Below the pieces are notes generated by a model. The model ran no database searches and was not told the DNA's origin. It worked only from the letters and a program-made list of their open reading frames with translations. Source: Cervus elaphus (taxonomy: Eukaryota > Chordata > Mammalia > Artiodactyla > Cervidae). Taken from it: a stretch of DNA of 64,000 nucleotides. Numbering within the stretch: the first letter of the stretch is position 1; each line of letters starts with the position of its first letter. Location: assembly GCF_910594005.1 (NCBI RefSeq), contig NC_057847.1, positions 22,108,001-22,172,000 of the forward strand, in the 5' to 3' direction. Made by a program: the position numbers and the translations under genes. Shown piece after piece: positions 24,181-35,412 of this stretch.

Positions 24181-24244
24181 AACATCTATAGATGTTAAAT
24201 CTATAGATGTTATAAATCTATTCTGCATAGATCTCTATGCAGAA
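24181..24244. repeat. Adjacent palindromes
   Basis: AACATCTATAGATGTT (24181-24196) is a perfect 16-base palindrome. TTCTGCATAG-ATCT-CTATGCAGAA (24221-24244) is a 10-base stem with a four-base loop. Between them the motif atctatagatgtta recurs. Confidence 0.85.
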
Positions 24245-24559
24245 TGCTCCCATTGTTTTGCTTTTGTTTGATATCTCTGCCTACATGAGCCCCAAGTCAT
24301 TTATTCTACTGTACAGTTGCCATTAGCAGCAAGCAGGAGGGTCTGTGCTCTCTTGGTATCTTCTGCCACCTCTGGACCATCCCTCCTCTACTTTCAAAGC
24401 CCACTGTTTTCGGGAAACTCAACTCCTGACTATACTACTTTCTCTTCTTGCTGTGATCTCCCAATTGCATGATCATTCCTTCACAGCTACCAAGGCCTCT
24501 GGAACCTGGTTCACAGTCTTCCTCTCCATGCCAATCTCTCATTCACTTGCTTATTCAAA

Positions 24560-25510
24560 TATATTCTGAGCCAAATTATATGCCAGGACCGTAGAAGGTG
24601 CTAGGGAGACATTATTAGACAAAATAAAACTTCTGTTTCCAGGGTGCCTGCACTGCAGTGATAAGGAGCAGAGGAAAGGGATACAAATGTAAACAGATGA
24701 ATATGTAACATGTCAGATAGTGGTTAATACTCTAAAGACAAAAGCAGGTAAGTGGACAGTAAGTGATGAGGATACACAGGGAAGGGTGAGAGAAGGCTGC
24801 CCAAAGAGGGTACGTTTGGAGAAGGAGTCAAGAGTGTGAGCATATCTGGGGATACTTGGAGGAAAAGCAAGCTGGTCTGAGGGGGCCCAGAATGCAAAGG
24901 CCCTGAGGATGGGAGCATGTTTGGCTCATCTAAGGAAGATGCCGGGGAGCACTAAGAGGAACGTGGTAGGAGATAAGACCAGAAAGGTATATGCAGATCC
25001 AGGTTATGAATGACCTTGTAGACAATGATCAGCAGTTCAAATATTTGGAGAGCGATCGGAAACCATTGGAGGCCTGGGCGCAGGTGAGAGGCTTGATCTG
25101 ACTTAGCTTTAAAGGGAGCACTCTGACTACTTTGTGAAAAATGACCTGAAGGTTAGTCAAAGGCAGAAGTAGGGAGACCAGTTAGAAGGATATGGCCATA
25201 GTCTGAGTGAGGAATGATGGTGGCTCAGACCAGGGCAGAGGGGGAGGAGGAGGGAAGGAGTGGTCAGACTCAGGACATCCTGAAGGCAGAACCAAGGGGA
25301 TTCACTGAGGGCCTGGAGGCGGGGTGTGAAGAAAAGAGAGGCGTCGAGGATGGCTCCTGTAAGGTTTTTGGCCTTACCAGCGGAAGGACAGAGTTGCTGT
25401 TTACTGAGATAAGGGGGACTGGGAAGGAGTAGATTTGAGAGAGAAATTAAGAGTTCAGTTTTGGACATGTTAAGTTTGAGATGCCTTCTTAGTATCCAAG
25501 TGGAGCTCTC
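24560..25510. repeat. Ancient mammalian interspersed repeat, copy 1
   Basis: A purine-rich block whose phrasing I recognise from a common old mammalian repeat but cannot name: 'atgtcagatagtggttaa', 'aaaggccctgaggatggg', 'gaatgaccttgtagacaa', 'gttttggacatgttaagttt', 'atccaagtggag'. A related copy lies at 29490-30490. Confidence 0.55.
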
Positions 25511-25519
25511 CCTTGGTCA

Positions 25520-27195
25520 CTTAAATACTATTGTTGTCAACTGACTGACATCTCGAATCAGGCTTCATGAATTCAAATGCTTTCAGGGGCCAGGCAGGAA
25601 ACACAAAATATTGAAATACAATAAGGAGAGGAAGAGATTGTGGCTGATGAGAGAGCAAATGCCTCCTCTAAAGGGGAAGCCAACCCTGAGCCCAGTCTAG
25701 GGTTGCCATTTGGGATCTGGGCCCCAGTGTTCCTTTACCTTCCCATTTCAAAACAGAAAGAAGAATCTGGACTTTCAACAACCAAACATTAGGGAAATAA
25801 AAAAGCTCCACAATCTATCACACTCAAGAAGTGCTCAGTTAAATCAAGTTCTGGCTTCAGGATTTATTGGTGTCTTTAATTTATTAATTGCAAAAAAAAT
25901 GACTGGGTTTAGCATTTCTCTCATTTACTTGACAGCAGGACCTTCTTTTCATGCAACATTTCAAGGGACAAGCATTCCTTGGACCATACTTTGGGAACTG
26001 CTGGTTATGCAAAAGTCCTAGACATCTAATCAACCTATTCCCTCTTCTAAAATTTTAGGGAGTATATTTCTTGCATTTTCAGAATCATAGTTGAACACAC
26101 AAACACACATATACACAGATACAGCCAATGCTGTTAGATGTTCTAACATCTAATATCAGTCTTGAACAAAGTGGAGCAGTTACTAAAGTCTTCCAAATTG
26201 TTAAATACTAAGTAGGACCTTGACCCCCTCGTTGGTGAAGAAACCAGCCAGGGGTCACACATTCCACCTCCAAACCTCCTCTGGTGGACCAGAGTCTCAG
26301 TTCCTCCCTGTTTTTTTTGCATACTCACCCCAGAGCTCAGGTAAAACAGGCAGTTCAACTAAGCCTGACAGATGGTTCGGCAACAGTTAGCTGTCTCTTC
26401 CATTTGCCATAGTTCTCCAGGGTGAGCAGGGTCAATCCCTTCCTTCCCTCAGCAGCCAGAAGGCCACACTGCTTAAAATGCCTCTCAATTTCAATGCTCA
26501 GGGCAAGGGGAAAACGGAGAAGCCATGAGGCAGGTGAAGGGTAGCACGAAATTGCAAACTTAGAAAGCATCTCAGTGTGCAGTAGTAATTTAATTTAAAT
26601 GCGTTTTCATTCATGGTACTCTTACTTTTCTTAAACTCTAAAGATGTAATGCAATAAACATTATAACTATGTGTAATCACAGATTCAGCTAATGACATAA
26701 CTGCTTCTAATGAACAGAATGTAGATGTCCTCTTTGAATTCCCCTGCAATTTCTTGCTAGAAATAGGAAAGGGAGTTCAGAGTGGGAATCTGTAGACGGA
26801 GGGCTCTCTACGGAACACCTCCAGAAGTGCATTCCCGCCATCTAGAAGAAGGAATTTTCATGCGGAACTGGCATCTCAAAGCCCAAGTCTGTACTATGGA
26901 ATATCAGATAACTGAGGGGTGCACTTCTAGAAACTATGCAAAATACTCTGAACATACAAAACAGGAGGGAAAAAACTGCACAATAGTGTTCGCTAACTGG
27001 ATGTCCCCCAAAAGGAAAGCTTTTAGAAAAAGTTAACATCTGCTTGTTGTGAAAGTCTATCACAAGATAAGACTATAATGGCAAATAATATTCAGTTAAG
27101 TGCTGGGCAAAAAATACACCTGTCTTGACAAACAAGCATATTCATACGACTAATCTCCACACAACCTAGCCTGTATAACAGCCACTAAAGTAGTA
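25520..27195. other. Intronic stretch without recognised elements
   Basis: Short CA-rich patch at 26098-26126. Open frames of 70-103 codons occur on both strands, none with recognisable protein character. Confidence 0.4.
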
Positions 27196-27202
27196 ACAAA
27201 GT

Positions 27203-27380
27203 GAAAACGGCTCAGTAGTGTCTGATTCTTTGCAACCCCACGGACTATGAATTCTCCAGGCCAGAATACTAGAGTGGGTAGCCGTTCCCTTCTCCAGGGG
27301 ATCTTCCCAACCCAGGGATCAAATCCAGGTCTCCTGCATTGCAGGTGGATTCTTTACCAGCTGAGCCACCAGGGAAGCCC
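27203..27380 (-). repeat. Bov-tA SINE, partly deleted
   Basis: Minus-strand copy from 'aaaacggctcagtagtgtc' to 'gagccaccagggaagccca'. About 30 bases of the BovA body after 'ccccacggactatg' are missing. Confidence 0.9.
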
Positions 27381-27924
27381 AAAGTGGTAATAAAGTATCC
27401 TATAAGCAAAAATAATGTACAGAATGGGCTACATGGAGTAATTAAGCAATAATAATTTAATTTCCCTGTTGACTTCAATTTCTTGATTCTACAATTATAT
27501 TTGTAACCTCATTCCTCAATCTGTTACCAGATTCCATGAAACTCCAAACAGAAGTTAGTGCATGGCAGACCAATGAGAGATTTGTAGGAAGATGCCAGGT
27601 CTTTCCACCTCCACAAGTGAAGAAGAAATAGCAGAACATTCACGTTCCAGAAGCCACCTTCTGCCCCCAGGTACAGACATGAGAACACTGAGGGCTTCAC
27701 CTAGCCACTCTTCTGTGGCTTGTACTCTGAAAAAGGATTCTCAACTGTAGCAAGAGCAAGGTCTTCATGACATCATCAGGCACATCGACAGAACACAGTG
27801 AGTTTTCCTGGGGAATAAAAGTCTTCACAACAAAAGTTTCAGACTTAATTAGCAATCCCATCATATCCTGATGGTACCACAGTTGCTCCAAAATAACAAC
27901 AGGCACGTTATACTCTTCTCTTAC

Positions 27925-28178
27925 CTGCCTACTGTCCCTCTGGGAGGATGTGGAAGAGGAGGCACTTCTATGGGTGGGGGTGGATGTTTTATGAGCAGGG
28001 GATATGCCCTTCTCGTCTGAACTCATAGCTGCAGTTACAGTCTAGTTGAATGCACTGAAGACCATGCCAATCGTGTCTCAAATTCACAAAGAAGCAGGTG
28101 ATTTTTCAGCTTTCGTCCATTTCATGAATCAGGTTTGATTAGAAAAGAGGAGACAAATGTTGAGGGTGTCCCAAACAC
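27925..28178 (-). CDS. OSBPL6: OSBPL6 first coding exon: 5' UTR plus codons 1-34
   Basis: Start of ORP6, a cytosolic/ER-contact lipid-binding protein of the oxysterol-binding-protein family. On the minus strand the coding part is 28026-27925 (34 codons), beginning MSSDEKGISPAHKTS and ending SQRDSRQ, followed at once by the donor GTAAGAGAAG. I recognise this as the ORP6 N-terminus; it is Ser/Thr-rich and probably disordered. The start is supported by G at -3 and by an in-frame TAG six codons upstream of the ATG. I place the exon's 5' edge at 28178 because the bases just upstream read, on the minus strand, as a long pyrimidine tract ending in TTACTTTTAG. The 152-base UTR edge is inferred; the coding part is firm. 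The frame stays open past the donor to 27697, which is probably intron. Confidence 0.93.
28042..28065 (-). promoter_or_regulatory. Upstream ORF 3 in the OSBPL6 5' UTR exon
   Basis: A seven-codon frame ending in TAG, in the same frame as the OSBPL6 start and stopping 15 bases before it. It also supplies the in-frame stop that fixes the start at 28026. It could act through leaky scanning or reinitiation (inference). Confidence 0.55.
28084..28125 (-). promoter_or_regulatory. Upstream ORF 1 in the OSBPL6 5' UTR exon
   Basis: A 13-codon open frame with stop (ATG at 28125, TGA at 28084) lying wholly in the predicted 5' UTR part of the start exon. It ends 57 bases before the main ATG. Whether it is translated is unknown. 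Confidence 0.55.
28106..28120 (-). promoter_or_regulatory. Upstream ORF 2 in the OSBPL6 5' UTR exon
   Basis: A four-codon frame plus TGA, overlapping upstream ORF 1 in another frame (ATG at 28120). It is seen directly; any function is inference. Confidence 0.5.
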
Positions 28179-28669
28179 CTAAAAGTAAAGTGAACAAACA
28201 AAAAAAAAACCCTCATGTAAATGATTTAAAAAAAACATTACATTAAAAAGCATTTTATTTAGGAAACAAATATGAGAGGAAGAACTCTGACATATTACTA
28301 AATATTATTTCTTCTAGATTTTAAGGTAGAGGATAAAAGTGTTAATATGTAACAAACCTCTGTCAACATGGAAAGCAGGAAGAGACCGTATGTTAAAGTG
28401 ATATTCTTCCGCTCTATTCTCATTGTTTTAAAGCAAATTACAATGTTATGTTCTGGACCTTCATGCCAAAGTACATCAGTTGCTTCCCCTGAAATGCAAT
28501 TTCCTCTGCTCAAGGGATTATAATGGGAGCGCCGTCCATATCTGTTGCCGATTTAGTTCAGTCATTTCATACATGTGACAGTTAAATCCAACACAAAGAA
28601 GTCTGTGACAAAAGTGAAAAGAGCTGATGCATTTTGTGCATCATATGATCCAGTGTTTGGGAAGGATCA

Positions 28670-28987
28670 AGGGATACACCAGTCCATCCTAAAGGAAATC
28701 AGTCCTGAATGTTCACTGGAAGGACTGATGTTGAAGCTGAAACTCCAATACTTTGGCCACCTGATGCGAAGAGCTGACTCATTTGAAAAGACCCTGATGC
28801 TGGGAAAGATTGAAGGCAGGAGGAGAAGGGGATGACAGAGGATGAGGTGGTTGGATGGCATCACCGACTCAGTGGACGTGAGTTTGAGTAAACTCCGGGA
28901 GTTGGTGATGGACAGGGAGGCCTGGCATGCTGCGGTTCATGGGGTCGCAAAGAGTCAGACACGACTGAGCGACTGAACTGAACTGAA
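28670..28987 (+). repeat. BovB LINE 3' end
   Basis: Runs from 'accagtccatcctaaagg' through YFGHLMRRADSFEKT-coding sequence and 'gacagaggatgaggtgg' to 'gcgactgaactgaactgaa'. 5'-truncated, 317 bases. Confidence 0.9.
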
Positions 28988-29489
28988 GGGATAGATGTAT
29001 GCACAGTTATTTGTACTTTAAGACCACAGCACACATACACATGACTCTCAACACCAACAGGCTCACAAGCATCTGCAGGCTGACAGGCACGTCCTGGGAC
29101 CGGGGAAAGGATGGAGTTGCTTCACTTATCCAAAGCCAAGAACCACGTCATTTTTCATTTGTATTCATATAAGGAAAAGTCTGCACTGTAACTGCTATGG
29201 CTAAAAACTTGTCCCTGTTGTTCAACAGACAACACAGGTTTCTGGGAAAAAAATTTTTTAAGGTAAGCATGATAGTGTAAGATAAAAAGCTTACACAACA
29301 ATCTGTGTCCCAAAAGACTAACAACTAAAGTGAACTTTGTCCTCTTCTAAGAAAGTGGAAGGCCAAGTTCCAGGCCCAATCTAAATACCTTGAAGGAAGC
29401 ATAGACCCTTGGGTAAGTACTTTAGCACAAATCAGAAACAAATAAACAAACAAAAACACCTGCTAATGATGAAGAGATATCAATCTTTA

Positions 29490-30079
29490 GGCCGAAGAAA
29501 AGTGAGACCTGAACTTTTCAGTTCAGGGGCAGAGACAGTCAATGAGAAAAATCAAAAAAGGATGAAGATACATGGGGTATTAGGAGGACACACGGCAAGG
29601 GGGACTCACTGGGTCAGGAGGTCAGAAGTATCCCTGTGCAGGTGGGTTTGACCTGAGATCTGAAAGATGACAAGGAGTTAACCAGCTGTCTGGGTGTCCA
29701 ACTGGGTGCAATCTAGGAACTTGTGCTGGTTAATACGATCAGAACACATGGAGACAGTGACATGAGGGTCAAAGAAGAGCAGAGTTCAATTCCTGTAGGG
29801 CATGTTCAGCACTTAGATTTTCATCCTAAGTCTAAGAGACCATAAAGAGGTGAGGTAAAACAAGATTTGTATGCTAAAAAGATCACTTTGAAAAAAAAAA
29901 AAAAGATCACTTTGGCAGCCATGAGCAGAACCAGAATGAAGTAAAGAAGATAAGGGAAAAAAAAAAAAAAAAAAGAAGATAAGGGAAGCCCAACTGGAAA
30001 ATAAAAGATGATGAACCAGAGAGGTGGCGGGACCACTCTACACCTGGTCCTGTCAGCTGTGTCTCGACAAGGGGGAGGA
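29490..30079. repeat. Ancient mammalian interspersed repeat, copy 2, part 1
   Basis: Shares phrasing with 24560-25510, including 'gatcactttggcagcc' against 'gcactctgactacttt', and 'gcagagttcaattcctgta'. Interrupted by two homopolymer insertions (29876-29986) and by a Bov-tA. Confidence 0.5.
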
Positions 30080-30292
30080 ATGGCTTCCTCGTACCTCAAA
30101 CAGTGAAGAATCTACCTGCAACATGGGAGACCTGGGTTCAATCCCTGGGTTGGGAAGATCCCCTGAAGAAGAAAATGGCTCCAGTGTTCTTGCCTGGAGA
30201 ATTCCATGGACAAAGGAGCCTGGCGGGCTATAATTCATGGGGTCGCAAAAGAGTCAGACACTACTGAGTGACTAACACACACACACACACAC
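30080..30292 (+). repeat. Bov-tA SINE
   Basis: Head 'ctcaaacagtgaagaatc', 'ttcaatccctgggttggg', end 'agtgactaacacacacac' with an (AC) tail. Inserted in an older repeat; flanked by aaggggga-like repeats. Confidence 0.9.
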
Positions 30293-30490
30293 AAGGAGGG
30301 GGAAACAGCAGGGCTCAGGATGATTCCCAGGCCTCTGGTATTCCAAGCGAGAGCTGGCCAAAGGCAATCAGGACCGACAGCAGGTCATGAGTACAGTTTC
30401 AGATGCGTTAGCAGTGAGGCATAACAGAGGCATCCAAGTGGAGACAAACACATGTGTCTGGAGTTCAGAGAAATTTAGGCTGGAGATGGA
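30293..30490. repeat. Ancient mammalian interspersed repeat, copy 2, part 2
   Basis: Continues after the SINE: 'gtttcagatgcgttagcag', 'catccaagtggagacaaa', 'gtctggagttcagagaaa'. Confidence 0.5.
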
Positions 30491-30494
30491 TATT

Positions 30495-31490
30495 TAATAG
30501 ATTATGTTAATAATACAAATATATTGAGCAACTTACATATAGATCATGTAAACTCTGCAAGTGCAAATAAATTAAATTTCATAAAGCCTATCATTATATG
30601 TTTAAAACCTGCAACATTATGTTAACTGATTATGTGATCTCATTTGTAATCAGGATTTTAATCGTCAGCTGGCTTTAGAGAATATTTGAAAGAACAATCC
30701 CAATAAGTAAAAGGCAAGTGACTATAAACTCAGAAAATCGGACTTTACTTGTGGTCCGTTCACAAGATTTCAACGCCATTGTCACCACAGGAAAAACAAA
30801 ATCTACTTATCCCCCAAATTGGAAGACTTTCTCTTGAAACAAAACTAGCATTAGAACTAATAGACACATAAAGAGCTATAGAGCTCGCTCTTTGGCTTGA
30901 GATCAGGTTTTCTTTAGTACTGGCAAGAGGCAGTAATAAGTCAACACTTACAAGATGATCAGCTAATCCTTCTCTTTTATGAGGTAGTCTAATAAATGCT
31001 CTCAAGCCAAGCTCTGGTGCCAGCAAACAGAAAGAACACTGCTCAAATTCTTGATACGAAGTACTTTGCTTACTGGCCCAAGAAGCTTTACAAGTAGATG
31101 TTGATACCTGAGCAAAAAGTATGGAGGTTCTGAGATGTGCTCAAGTGCCCCAAGGGATGATGCTGACACAACCTAACTCAGTAAACTCTTAACCATTTGT
31201 AAGTAAATTTAACCCAACCTACATCAAGGGCCAACATTTTCTCTGATGTACTTTTCTTTTTCCCCTAATAGCATCCAACTGCACTTTCCTCATTAACATC
31301 AATGCTAACACTTTGGTTTTTGTTTTAATTTAAAATGATATTTTCAGAGTAACTTGTCTTTGAAGAAAGGGCAGCATTTTTGGTTGAATTGTAATTATGA
31401 ATATCTCGAATAATGTCAAAAACGAGGAAAACATGAGTAAGATAATTTAATTCATTCCATGAATTGTTTTTGAGGTTACTGTTGTTGCTG
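30495..31490. other. Intronic stretch without recognised elements
   Basis: AT-rich. The 88-codon minus-strand frame at 30760-31026 shows no recognised domain. Confidence 0.4.
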
Positions 31491-31492
31491 GG

Positions 31493-31703
31493 CTTCCCTG
31501 ATGGTTCAGGCAGTAAAGAATCTGCCTGCAATGCAGGAGACACAGGAGATGCCTGGTTGGATCTCTGGGTCGGGGAGATCCCCTGGAGGAGGAAAATGGC
31601 AACCCACTCCAGTACTCTTGCCTGAAAAATCCCATGGACAGGAGTCTGGTGGACCACAGTCCAAACAGTCGCAAAGAGTCAGACACAACTGACTGACTAA
31701 GCA
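31493..31703 (+). repeat. Bov-tA SINE
   Basis: Head 'gggcttccctgatggttcag', a 13-base insert in the usual 'gagacctgggtt' region, then BovA body ending 'agacacaactgactgact'. Confidence 0.92.
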
Positions 31704-31709
31704 TGCATG

Positions 31710-32675
31710 CATTACTGTTTCTATTATTTTTAAAAATCTTCTTTTAAAAAAAGTTTCAAGTACCTAATATAAGGTTGAATGAGATGACCTTTAATGATCA
31801 TTCCAATTTGATTATAAACCAAGTGTCTGATCAATGTTCTATTTCAAAATGCACTGACAAAAGTCAATGAAAACTCTTTGGTAGGTTGCATCTATTTATT
31901 CTTTATTCCTAGAATGTAAGAAATGTTGTGACATTAAAAAATACTTATTTCATCTCTGTCAAAGCACATTTTTAGAAATCACCTAAACAAAATTCTAGCC
32001 CTATTTTAGATCATAGATTTTAAAGTCAACACCAACATAATTCCTATACTCAATGAGAAAAGTATTGTGGCTGAAAATAACAGCAATACAAGAACCTAAC
32101 ATCTAATTTTCCTGTCTTATTCCTCCTTCACATATCAGTGGGATCACTACAATTGTTTCTAAGTGCTTTAACACTTGAATTTACAGTGAGTGACATAAAA
32201 ATCAGATTTATGACCTATGGACCTAACTAAAGCAAAAGGTAGCAGGGAAGACTTTTAGAACTTGCTGTTTACAGGTATCATACATCATGCGTGTTCAGAA
32301 AAACATCTGAAACTGGGGACAACTTACCCCAGGCTACGTTGTGATGCGGTAACAGAGAACTCCAAAATCTCAAGGGTTTACAAGAAAGGTTTATTCCTCA
32401 CCCATTTACATGTCCATTAGAGGCTGGCTGCTACCCTACTCTATATTCTCTTCATCCCAGGCCTAGGAGCCCCATATGAAGGAGGAAAAGAGCCACGGCA
32501 AAACCATTAGACCAAAAGTTCTCACAGCTTTTGTTTGTAGGCAGCACATGCTACTTAAACTCACAATTTTTATTGGCCCAAGCAAGTCATATGGACAAAC
32601 TGAAGTCCATAAGACATGAAAGTATAATTCTCTCAGTGATTGCCTGGGCACAATAATATGATGTATTGTATTTAC
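31710..32675. other. Intronic stretch without recognised elements
   Basis: AT-rich; nothing recognised. Confidence 0.4.
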
Positions 32676-32681
32676 CATAGG

Positions 32682-32885
32682 GCTTCCCTGATAGCTCAGT
32701 GGTAAAGGACTTGCTTGCCTATGCAGGAGATGTGGGTTCAATCCCTGGATCGGAAAGATGGAGAAGAAAATGACAACCCACTGCATTATTCTTGCCAGGA
32801 AAACCCCATTGACAGAGGAGCCTGGCAGGCTGCAGTCCATGAGGTGCAAAGTGTCAGATACAACTTAACAACTGAGAATGAATGC
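32682..32885 (+). repeat. Bov-tA SINE
   Basis: Head 'gggcttccctgatagctcag', 'ttcaatccctggatcgg', end 'acaacttaacaactgaga'. Confidence 0.9.
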
Positions 32886-33439
32886 ATAAGGCCACCAGAC
32901 AGATATAACACAATACATTTCACCATCCTTCTAGTGGGACATTTAGATTGTATCCAGTCTATTCTTAAACAATGAGATTTATCATAGAAGAGTTCATGAC
33001 AATTATATATTTCCACCTTTGATTATTATAAAATCACCCTCTGTTTCATTTGATAGCATTTGCTTTTTTTCCTGTTTGTAATTAATGAGATTTGTCCATG
33101 CTTTTAAACTTTCTACACTTTTGTATTATGTGTTCCTCTTAGTAATAATCTTATTGGGTTGTTTAAAAAAAAAAAAACTAATTTCAGTCTTCCCCATTTC
33201 CATTTATTGTTTCACTAATAGTTCACCTTACCCCTCCATACCATTTTATGCTATATTTTTTAGTTTGTCTTTGTTTCCTTTAATGCTTGATGGCTTTTCC
33301 TATATAATCTGCCTTTCTTTATACTATTGACTTTTCCATGGTTTTAATTGATTTTTATATTTGTCCTTAATTTGGAAGATACAATTCTCCCTTTAAAATT
33401 CTATTTATATTCTCCTTTAAGTTTTTCTCTCTCTCTCTC

Positions 33440-33561
33440 TCTTTTTTTTTTTTGGCTGTACCACTCGGCTTGCAGGATCTTAGTTCCTTGACCAGGAATC
33501 AAACCTATGCCCCTTTCAGTGGCAGTACGGAATCCTAGCCACTGGCCCACCAGGGAATCCC
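33440..33561 (-). repeat. CHR-2-type SINE with CT-rich tail
   Basis: A (CT)n/poly(T) tail, 'ggctgtaccactcggctt', 'gatcttagttccttgacc', end 'caccagggaatcccc'. Confidence 0.85.
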
Positions 33562-33577
33562 CCCTTTCCCCTTTGTA

Positions 33578-33784
33578 CTGTGTACTTAGTCACTCAGTTG
33601 TGTCTGACTCCTTGTGACCCCATGGACTGTAGGCTGCCAGCCTCTGTCCATGGAATTTCTCAGGTAAGAATACTGGAGTGGGTTACCATTCTCTTCTCCA
33701 GGGAATCTTCCCAAACCAGGGACTGAACTTGGGTCTCCTGCATTGCAGGTAGATTCTTTACCGTCCAAGCCACCAGGGAAGCCT
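33578..33784 (-). repeat. Bov-tA SINE
   Basis: 'cactcagttgtgtctgac' to 'agccaccagggaagcct', 17 bases from the CHR SINE on its left, same orientation. Confidence 0.92.
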
Positions 33785-33789
33785 CATCC

Positions 33790-35190
33790 CCCCTTTACGT
33801 CTCTCTAAGTTATCGTGGAACCTGGGGTCTGTAAGTGACAGAGTCAAGAGTAAAACAGTATGTTTCAAGTCTTCCTTTGCAATATAAGCCTCTCCTCCTC
33901 CTGCCGCTACCTGACCCCCCAAAAAATAAAAAATTTCTCCTCTGAGTCCTCATTTCAACTTGGTGATTTAATCTGGAGTGTTGCAGAACTGTACTTAGGA
34001 TTCTTGAGCAACAGGGAGGAGCTGACATGACTTTTTCTCTCTGAGGCCAACTGGGACCTCTAAGTGTGAGGACAGACTGAGCAAAGCAAAGATTTTTCTT
34101 CCCTTTGCAAGTCGTCTCCTTCTCCTCAAGACCAGCTGAGGTTCATCATAATCAGGCCCTGGCTAGACTCTCCTCAATGTCAGATCCCCTAGAACTCCTC
34201 TAGTCCTCAACATTTTGACATTAGACTCTGTTTTATGTTAGTGTTTGGGATACGGATAGCTTGCCTTTCTGGATTTGCATGACTATTCACAGAGAATTAG
34301 GAGGAGCCTCATTAGATAATTCTAGACACCAGCCACCTGAGGTAGGACATTCTTACCAACTGACCTTATCAAGGTAAATATCATTGCACTGCTGGGTGGA
34401 ATAAATTAGTTTTCTATCAAGATCATCACCATAGCAACAAATGCCCATTGTCATTATATATCATACTCATTACAATATCATTATATATTACAGCTTTTTT
34501 TTTTTCCTTAAAGAGAAAGGGTAGGAAAGCTTTATTTCTAAGGCCATTAATCTACAGGTGAGGAAAAGAAAATCGAGGACTGATTTCAAGAGGGCAAGCT
34601 GGAGACTTCCAGGAAAGATGGCAATGTGAGATCTGATAAGGGTTTTCCTAGAAAATGACTAAAAGGATTTAAAAAAAAAGAACCTAGTACTTATTCTAGG
34701 GAATGGTGGCCACCACATGCTATAATATCTAAGGAATCATCTAATTCAGGACAAAACCAGAATATATGAAAACCAACATGTGACTGCCCTTCTCAAGACA
34801 GTCAAGTGGTGTCACAGGAAGGAAGTCTGGGAAGCTCCACCAGTTTCCTCCAAGCTGAAGAGGAAGGTGGCAAGAGGCCTAGGGGAAAGGCTGGTCACAG
34901 ATTACGAGAGCTTTCAGAGATCATGGAGGCACAGATGTCCCAGCACAGCAAGGCCATAGGTACTTTGCCCTTTGCTGCATCCCTTAACCTTGCCTTCTGA
35001 TAAGCATCATGACATGTCCCAATGCGCCCTGAAAATACAGTTTCCAATCCCCAAGCTGGCCTCTGGTGTAGTCATTTACAAAACTAAAAGGAATGAATAC
35101 AGAAACAAACTCTCTACTTGTGACCATACAAGACTCTAATCCCTCCCCACACTCTAAAGGCTCTTTACATAGTAAATGAATAAGACAAAT
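33790..35190. other. Unrecognised intronic stretch
   Basis: T-run at 34496-34504; no repeat family or exon supported. Confidence 0.4.
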
Positions 35191-35198
35191 CTATGTTC

Positions 35199-35412
35199 TC
35201 CCCTGGTGGTTCAGCAGGGACCACCTGCCTGCCAATGCAGGAGGTGCAAGAGACATAGGTTCAATCCCTGGGTTGGGAAGATCCCCTCGACAAGAAAATG
35301 ACAACCCACTCCAGTACACTTGCCTGAGAAATCCCATGGACAGAAGAGCCTGGTGGGCTACAGTCCATGGGGTCACAAAAGAGCTGGACACGATTTAGCA
35401 ACTAAACAACAA
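35199..35412 (+). repeat. Bov-tA SINE
   Basis: 'cccctggtggttcagcag' to 'cacgatttagcaactaaac'. Flanked by atgttct on both sides (35192-35198 and 35415-35421). Confidence 0.92.

Larger units (their letters stand above)
10312..27924 (-). other. OSBPL6: OSBPL6 intron between coding exons 1 and 2 (17,613 bases)
   Basis: Bounded by the donor GTAAGAGAAG at 27924 and the acceptor TATTTTCAG at 10312, on the minus strand. It holds the repeats listed separately. No further coding exon was recognised inside, and the ORP6 protein order needs none. Confidence 0.85.
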
